Source of the DNA: Piper betle
Lineage: Eukaryota; Streptophyta; Magnoliopsida; Piperales; Piperaceae
DNA length: 64,000 bases
Direction of reading: 5' to 3'
Assembly: GCA_033002965.1 (NCBI GenBank)
Contig: JAURVB010013202.1
Coordinates: 24,013-88,012, forward strand
Numbering within the stretch: position 1 is the stretch's first letter; each line of letters begins with the position of its first letter. The notes beneath the pieces are model-generated. The model was not told the origin of the DNA. It made no database searches and saw only the letters and a program-made list of their open reading frames with translations. Below are positions 58,401-64,000 of this stretch, piece after piece. The translations under genes and the position numbers were made by a program.

Positions 58401-59228
58401 ATGTCAGCAAAGGTGGCGACTATCAACCCTGTGGAGAAACTAACATGCTTACTGGCAAATCTGGTTATTTCCAATGATTTAGTTGATCGTGTTAAGCTAG
58501 CACAAATGGGTGATGAGGATCTGAGTGAAATGTTGGACAAGATTTCAGACATTGTAGCGGATTCCAATAGTGTGATCAGTTTAGAGGAAGGTTGTGTGTA
58601 CCCAAGGATGATGCACTGAGGCGGAATATCTTGGAGGAGGCTCATCGCTCAAAGTTCTCGATACATCCTATAGTTACTTAAATGTATCAGGAATTAAAAC
58701 GAACCTAATGGAGGATTGGGATGAAGAGGGATGTTGTGGATTTTGTCTCCAACTGTCTCCGACTAACTAAGGTAGCTCACTTCATCCCCACAAAATCAAT
58801 GAAGACTGCGGAATACCTAGCAGGATTGTATGTCAACAATATTGTCAAGTTGCTTGGGATTCGAAAGGAGATTGTCTCCGATCGAGATTTCCTATTCATC
58901 TCACATTTCTATGAAGCTTTCCAAAAAGCTATGGGGACCCAAATCAAGCTAAGTACAGCATATCCTCCCCATAACTGATGGTCAGAGTGGGAGGACTATT
59001 CAAACTTTGGAAGATTTGTTGAGAGCTTGCATTCTTGACTGGGAAGTGACTCGGATAAACACTTAGCCTTGGCTGAATTCACCTACAATAACTCTTATCA
59101 AGCCAGTATAGGGATGGCACCATTTGAAGCCTTATATGGTAGGCTCTGCAGGTGTCCATCGTACCGGCTTGAGTCTACTGAAGCAGTTATAGTCGGGCCA
59201 GAGATGGTGAGGGAAGTAACTAAAAAGG
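58401..59228 (+). pseudogene. Integrase domain of the same pol, broken and internally deleted
   Basis: 58401-58619 is the linker before integrase. The HHCC zinc-binding part is reduced to VVDFVSNCL (58735-58760). It is fused directly to RLTKVAHFIPTKSMKTAEYL, so the first catalytic Asp region of the core is deleted. EIVSDRDFLF (58870) and, in another frame, [18 protein letters not shown] (58978-59030) carry the second Asp and the Glu region. NNSY, then AS.GMAPFEALYGR, follows at 59085-59150. The gene is then cut at 59228 by a solo LTR and resumes at 62135. Confidence 0.88.
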
Positions 59229-62134
59229 TGTCAAAACCATGATTTTTATTACAAGACTCGAACCTAAATATTATGAAACAAATATAGATGAACCAATATG
59301 GTTGGTTATCAAGTCAACCGGTCATGGTTCGACTTAAGGTAACCTAGAAAATACCTATTTATGAATGGATGATGGGGTGTGAGAATTTAATGAACGGGTC
59401 GTTGAACCTAGGAAATACCAATGGATGATGGGGTGTGAGAATTTAATGAAGGGGCTCGTTGAACTTAGGAAATACCAATGGATGATGGGGTATGAGAATT
59501 TAATAGAGGGAATGGTTGAAGTGTATATATATGCAGGAGGAGGGAGTATTTCATCCCTCATCTCTGTCCCAGTCGACCTCCCCATACTGTGTGTGTAAAG
59601 ACCCGGAAAATATATATATATATATATATATTCGACACGGTGGGATCGAACGTTGGTATCCATGAATTTATTTAAATTTTTTACCCGCTACCCGGTTAAT
59701 TATTAATTACCCGGTCAAGTGGAAAGTATTAGCTAACCGTTTAAGTATTTTTACCCGGTTAAGTAAACCATACCATTTAACCGTTTAAACTAGTAAAGTG
59801 AACCGTATCACTTACCCATTTACCTGGCAACGAAGTGTGTTTTCATATGCCCTAGGCCTTCTTTCATTATATAAGGAGAAGGAGGGGGCATCATTCACAT
59901 AAGTCTCTTTGGACAGACTCCGGTTTCCCCTTGTTCTGGTAAGTTTCTTCCTCTCTTCTTCTTAGTTTGCATGCATACATATGATAAAAATTATAATAAA
60001 CTAGATAATCATGGAAACAAAAACCTGAAATCAACAAGAAAAAGGAGAATTAAACTGGACTAGAACCAGAAATCCACCCAGGAATGTAAATTGCTGCCGT
60101 GCAGCAATTCTTGGTTGCTTGTGATGAATTACAGCGACAAGTCATAATCTTTTGCTGATCAGTTGCTGCATCAACGTCCTTATGCATGTTAGTAGTAATT
60201 ATAAGTTAGATTTCATAGAATTTATGGCCAAGGATGGTAGCACGTCCTGCTGAATTGCAGCAACAGCACCATGGCGATTGTGTCACAAACAGTTGCCTAT
60301 AACACGCAGCAGTGTAGTGTTTCTCTTCTTCTGGGCATTGAGTTGTTGTACGGGAAGAAGGGGTAGCCTGGGGCAGTGCTGCTGGCCACGTCGGAGTTGC
60401 CATAGCAGCAGGTCGAGGTCGCCATGGCTGCTGGTTAGTCGCCTTGGTGGTGCAGAACAAGGTCGCCCTGGATAGTTGCTGCCAATTGGATTGCTAGGGA
60501 AGGGAAACAATTGGTGAAGGACATGATCTGGATTTGGGTCGACGGAGAAGAGATTGGAGTGGTTTTGGGTGGAGAAGAGAAAGACTGATGGGAAAGAAGA
60601 AGAAGACTGGTTTTTGGTAGACTGACGGGAAAGAAGAAGAAGAAGAAGAAGAGGATGGCAGTTTTGTAATTTCTATTTGACTCGATACGGGTTGAGTTAA
60701 AAATCATAATAATAATACCAACTCGTATTAAAATCATTAAAATAATTAATTTAAGGGGATACGAGTTAAGTGGTCAAAATAATAAATTTATAAATTATTA
60801 CATGAAATTAATAAATTTCGATCAGGATAAATGGTAATTAATTAATCGGCTTATTAAAAGCGATTAACTTAAATTGAAGAGTTATGAGGAATATTTAATA
60901 AAGACTTCACCTTTAGCATATAAAATTTATATTTGATAAATAAAACGATTATTCTTATAATAAATTCGTAAAGTAAAATAATGGATCAATAAAAGATAAT
61001 CGTGTAGAAATCACTGAGATAGCATAATTAATTAAATAAAGAAGTGTTGAACCTTATTGAATTAAATAAATTAATTAATGTGGCATATATTAAATATTTA
61101 GTTGCGTGCATTTTCGACGTGAGTAAAATTATACTAATGTATAATTTTATGCCCTCATTCATATTAAGGTAGTGGATTACAGTCGGACGAACCCACAAGT
61201 CAGGTACGTATAATAGGTAGAACATCGTATTTTCCTTATTGGTAGCCTTGGTCGGCCTGAGCCCAGATTCGACCACCATGCACCGAGTGCAACCGAGGTC
61301 AAAGAATTAACTCAGTCCGACATGGGGTCTTATTATGTGCGTAAATTGTGTAATGCATCGACATTGTTTTGGAGTAGTGATAGCCGCCCCATAAAAAGGC
61401 TATGGCCGGGGTGAGCGAGGCACAACGATTCCTCCATCGCACTGGAGTGCAGTGATAACCTCCCCATAAAAAGGCTATGGCCGGGGTGTGTGAGGCACTG
61501 GCACTGGCACTGGAGTTGGCAGTGAGAGCTTCCCCAAAAATGGGGCATAGCAATCACCTGAGTGCATTGATAGCCGCCCCACAAAAACGCTACGGCCGGG
61601 GTGTGCAAGGCATTGGCATTGGAGTGCAGTGATAGCCTCCCGATAAAAAGGCTACGGCCGGGGTGTGCGAGGCACTGGCACTAGAATTGGTAGTGAGAGC
61701 TTCCCCACAAACGGGGCATAGCAATCACCCGAGTGCAGTGATAGCTACCCCACAAAGGAGCTAGGCTACGGCCGAGGGTGTGCGACGAGCACCCCGTGGG
61801 ACAGCGTCGGCACTTATAGGAAATAGTGGAATGTACTTGTTTTGTTTTATCTATTATACTACTTAGTGTTGTAATCACTAACGCGGAATTGCCTTCGCAG
61901 GTGTGCAGATACGAGATTAGGTGATTGACAACCAGATCATGGAGCAAAATAAATATGAGGACTCCTTTCTTTTTACTAATTGAGAAATAAGTGTGGCTAC
62001 TGGGAAACGGTCCAAGACTGTGGGATCTTTATATATGTTTTTGTTTATAAAAATGTTTGACATAATTACTTTAATTTTGAGTAACACCTTGCCAGCTAGG
62101 CCCACAATGTTGTGACAAATGGCGGGTCGTTACA
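59229..62134 (+). mobile_element. Solo LTR, chimeric Y/X type, AAAGG target duplication
   Basis: Starts TGTCAAAACC and ends GGCGGGTCGTTACA. AAAGG occurs at 59224-59228 and 62135-62139, a perfect 5-bp target duplication inside the integrase gene. The first 365 bp are Y-like (with 56-bp repeats, 59363-59520). At 59594 a second LTR start typical of X (TGTAAAGACCCGG) appears, and X-type sequence continues to the end: low-complexity part, GAA run (60632-60652), shared block (61200-61320), minisatellite, hairpins (61855-61885) and GTGGCTACTGGGAAACGG (61992). Confidence 0.88.
61362..61795 (+). repeat. GC-rich ~60-70-bp minisatellite (sense copy)
   Basis: GGCTACGGCCGGGGTGTGCG-type units, the complement of 18885-19470 and 49238-49815, with fewer units and more differences. 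Confidence 0.9.
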
Positions 62135-62316
62135 AAAGGTGAAACTCATTCAGCAAAGGCTTAAGGCAGCTCAGGATCGACATAAGAGTTATGCTAATAC
62201 TCGAAGGAGGGACCAAGTGTTCCAAGTTGGGAAGTTTGTGTAGCTAAAGACATCTCTTAGAGAGGGGTGATCATATTTAGAACATCAGGGAACTTGAAGC
62301 CAAGATTCATAGGACC
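62135..62316 (+). pseudogene. Integrase C-terminal continuation
   Basis: Resumes after the second AAAGG with KVKLIQQRLKAAQDRHKSYA, matching 500-600 of the window-start pol but without its stop. A TAG near 62240 and a frame shift follow, and the text ends at about SQDS/FIGP, where a B LTR starts abruptly. The chromodomain-like tail seen at 723-1010 is absent. Confidence 0.85.
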
Positions 62317-63239
62317 TGTAAAGACTATGATATATATATATTTGACTTGGTCTGGGAAGGTTCGATTGTTGGAGAATTATTGTTGTTATTTATATTATAT
62401 TCTCTACTAGGTTAATTATTATATCTTATTCTTTACCTGGTTAAATGAAATGCTGGTGTTGGGGTATTTTCACATACGCTAGCCATCATTTTCATTTTAT
62501 ATTTTGTGAGGGGGCATCATCCTGACCTTAGCCGCCTTCATTCTCTCATCTCCTTCTCCTCTACTGGTGCATGCTTCCTTTTGCTTGGGTATTCTTCCTA
62601 TCTCTCTATTCTTACTTTTAATGCATGCATATGTTGAATTGATCATAAGAACTAAAGTCTTAAATCATCAAGAAGAAATAAACTAAATGGTATACAACTG
62701 AAATCCCACCTTGGCCGATGAGTCTGAATTTTGGGCAAGGTGGACGATCGTGGGCAAGGAATTTCAAGGAAGCCCTCACATCCCTGACAGCCCCTCTAGC
62801 TGCTGGGTCGAAGGGATGGCTCGTCGTGTCCCTGGCTTCTGATGGGTGGTGGAATTACACCTGTTAGTGGGTGGAATTGCAAGGGGGACGAAGGTGGCGG
62901 CATTCCTATGAAATAGACGTTGTCATGGTAGCTTTAGAGCGTAGACGCCGGTTGTTCTTTGTCGACAACATCAGGGGTCCATTGCAACAGTTCCTGCCGC
63001 CGGCTCAGGCCACTACAGACAATCTTCTTGCCGGAATTCATGGCGGCAAAGGTTTAGATGTGGGCGAACAATCCTCTTCCCTGCGTCATCCAAAGATGGC
63101 CAAACTTCCAATTTTGATGCCGGCCTGAGGTAGCTAAACCTCTGAATTGGAGCAAGGCGCAAGAAAGAGAAGTGGCTTGGGGCTATGAGAAGAAGGACAT
63201 ATCTAGTTTGGTGCAAGGATGGAGAATAATAATAATAAT
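62317..63239 (+). mobile_element. Family B LTR, 5' part
   Basis: Starts TGTAAAGACTATGATATATA and matches 51347 onward (CCTGGTTAAATGAA, GGTGTTGGGGTATTTTCACA). No polypurine tract precedes it, so it is either a new insertion into pol or the 3' LTR after a deletion of the pol end. Truncated near an ATA run at 63228-63240. A plus-strand ORF (62871-63128) in the low-complexity part has no domain. Confidence 0.7.
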
Positions 63240-63821
63240 AAATACGTTCGTCGCGGTGAGATCGAATGTTGGAAATTTTTTTCCATACAAATTATTTACC
63301 GTCACCCGGTTAACTGTGAATTACCCGGTTAAGTGAAAAGTATTTTAACCGATTAATTATTGTTTAATCGGTCAAGCGGAATCAAACCGTTTAAACAATA
63401 AAGTGAATCATATCGATTACCCGGTTACTCGATTAAGTGAAATGCGGGCGAAGTAAGTTTTCACAAGCCCTAGCCTTCATGACATTATATAAAGAGAAGG
63501 GGAGGACGTCATCCACATTATTTCTCTTCAGACAGACGCCAGCTTCCTCCTTCGCTCGGGTAATTCTTCTTCCTTTCCTTTCTTTTTCTTTTGTTGCATG
63601 CATACACATGTTGCATAAATCAAAAACATGATAAACATAAGAATTAAATGAGAAATCAACAAGGGAAGAAGAAAACCAGGAGGATGTACTGCTCTTTTCC
63701 AGCAGCAACCATGCCATGTTTCCTTCCATGGTGCGGGGTTGACGTGCTGGAGGTGGGAATTGCTCCCGACGGTGATGCTGGCTGGATGGAGTCACCTTGG
63801 AGGGCCAAAACAGACCATCGA
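63240..63821 (+). mobile_element. X LTR fragment (sense)
   Basis: From TCGTCGCGGTGAGATCGAAT it matches 59630-60000 (ACCCGGTTAA repeats, the CTTCATGACATTATATAAAG region). It begins just after the position of the AT run and breaks off where an antisense X LTR starts. Confidence 0.6.
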
Positions 63822-64000
63822 TGTAACGACCCGCCATTTTTCACAATATTGTGGGGCTAGTTGTTACACAAAAGTAAGTAATTATGTCAAACATTTTTTA
63901 TAAATAATAAAATACATAAACATCCCACAGTCTTGGACCGTTTCCCAGCAGCGACACTTATTTCTCAATTTAAAAGAAAAGGAGTCCTCATATTTATTTT
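63822..64000 (-). mobile_element. Antisense family X LTR, start only
   Basis: TGTAACGACCCGCCATTTTT, then CATCCCACAGTCTTGGACCG and GTTTCCCAGCAGCGACACTT, matching 18551-18720. It runs off the window end. Confidence 0.85.

Noticed and set aside
63433..63837. Minus-strand ORF of 134 codons
   Set aside because: It spans the junction of an X LTR fragment and another LTR start, so the frame is accidental.

Overview
This window looks like the repeat-filled DNA between genes in a flowering-plant nuclear genome. I found no host protein-coding gene, rRNA gene or tRNA gene that I can defend. The evidence for a plant is: Ty3/gypsy retrotransposons with primer-binding sites matching plant initiator Met-tRNA (TGGTATCAGAGC); a Ty3/gypsy pol fragment of Athila/Tat type and others of Tekay/Del chromovirus type; a miniature LTR element (TRIM) of the TGTGAGATCCC type; an endogenous caulimovirid; a Ty1/copia-like LTR; and one short inverted-repeat element. 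The species cannot be told from this sequence.

Layout. 1-3449: end of a Ty3/gypsy pol with its 3' LTR (family B). 3450-5225: remnant of an endogenous caulimovirid on the minus strand (coat protein, protease, start of RT), cut on both sides by LTR elements. 5226-7232: truncated LTR (family H) and unassigned DNA. 7233-15140: tandem array of four LTRs separated by three short non-coding internal regions. 15141-16533: unassigned. 16534-22154: large H LTR carrying a solo LTR (family X) between two ~990-bp copies of the same H segment. 22155-24780: copia-like LTR and surroundings. 25511-35002: decayed Athila-type pol and its 3' non-coding region, split by a 350-bp TTAA-flanked inverted-repeat element and two H LTRs, one a clean solo LTR with a CTATT target duplication. 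35003-42739: an H LTR that received a family Y LTR with a 33-bp minisatellite, a complete reverse TRIM and a tandem TRIM array of six LTRs flanked by one GCTGT duplication. 42740-45638: LTR fragments, including a 133-bp higher-order repeat. 45639-50706: reverse family X element with the only long intact ORF (gag, 437 aa), a dead protease and no RT or integrase. 50707-63821: a forward Tekay-like element (LTR, PBS, gag start, RT, RNase H, integrase) split by two solo LTRs with target duplications. 63822-64000: start of another X LTR.

The most notable pattern is that the B, X and tandem-array LTR families share the same ordered modules: a CCGGGGTCAAGG-type block, a double hairpin, a GTGGCTATGGGAAACGG block and a GGTCGTTACA end. 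Between the first block and the hairpin there is a slot that holds a different minisatellite in each family (30, 33, 133-bp higher-order, or ~60-70 bp units). Together with the two tandem LTR arrays, this is the best candidate for something not well described.

Boundaries given to the base rest on LTR termini, PBS or target duplications read directly. The others are approximate. Family names B, H, X and Y are local labels only.
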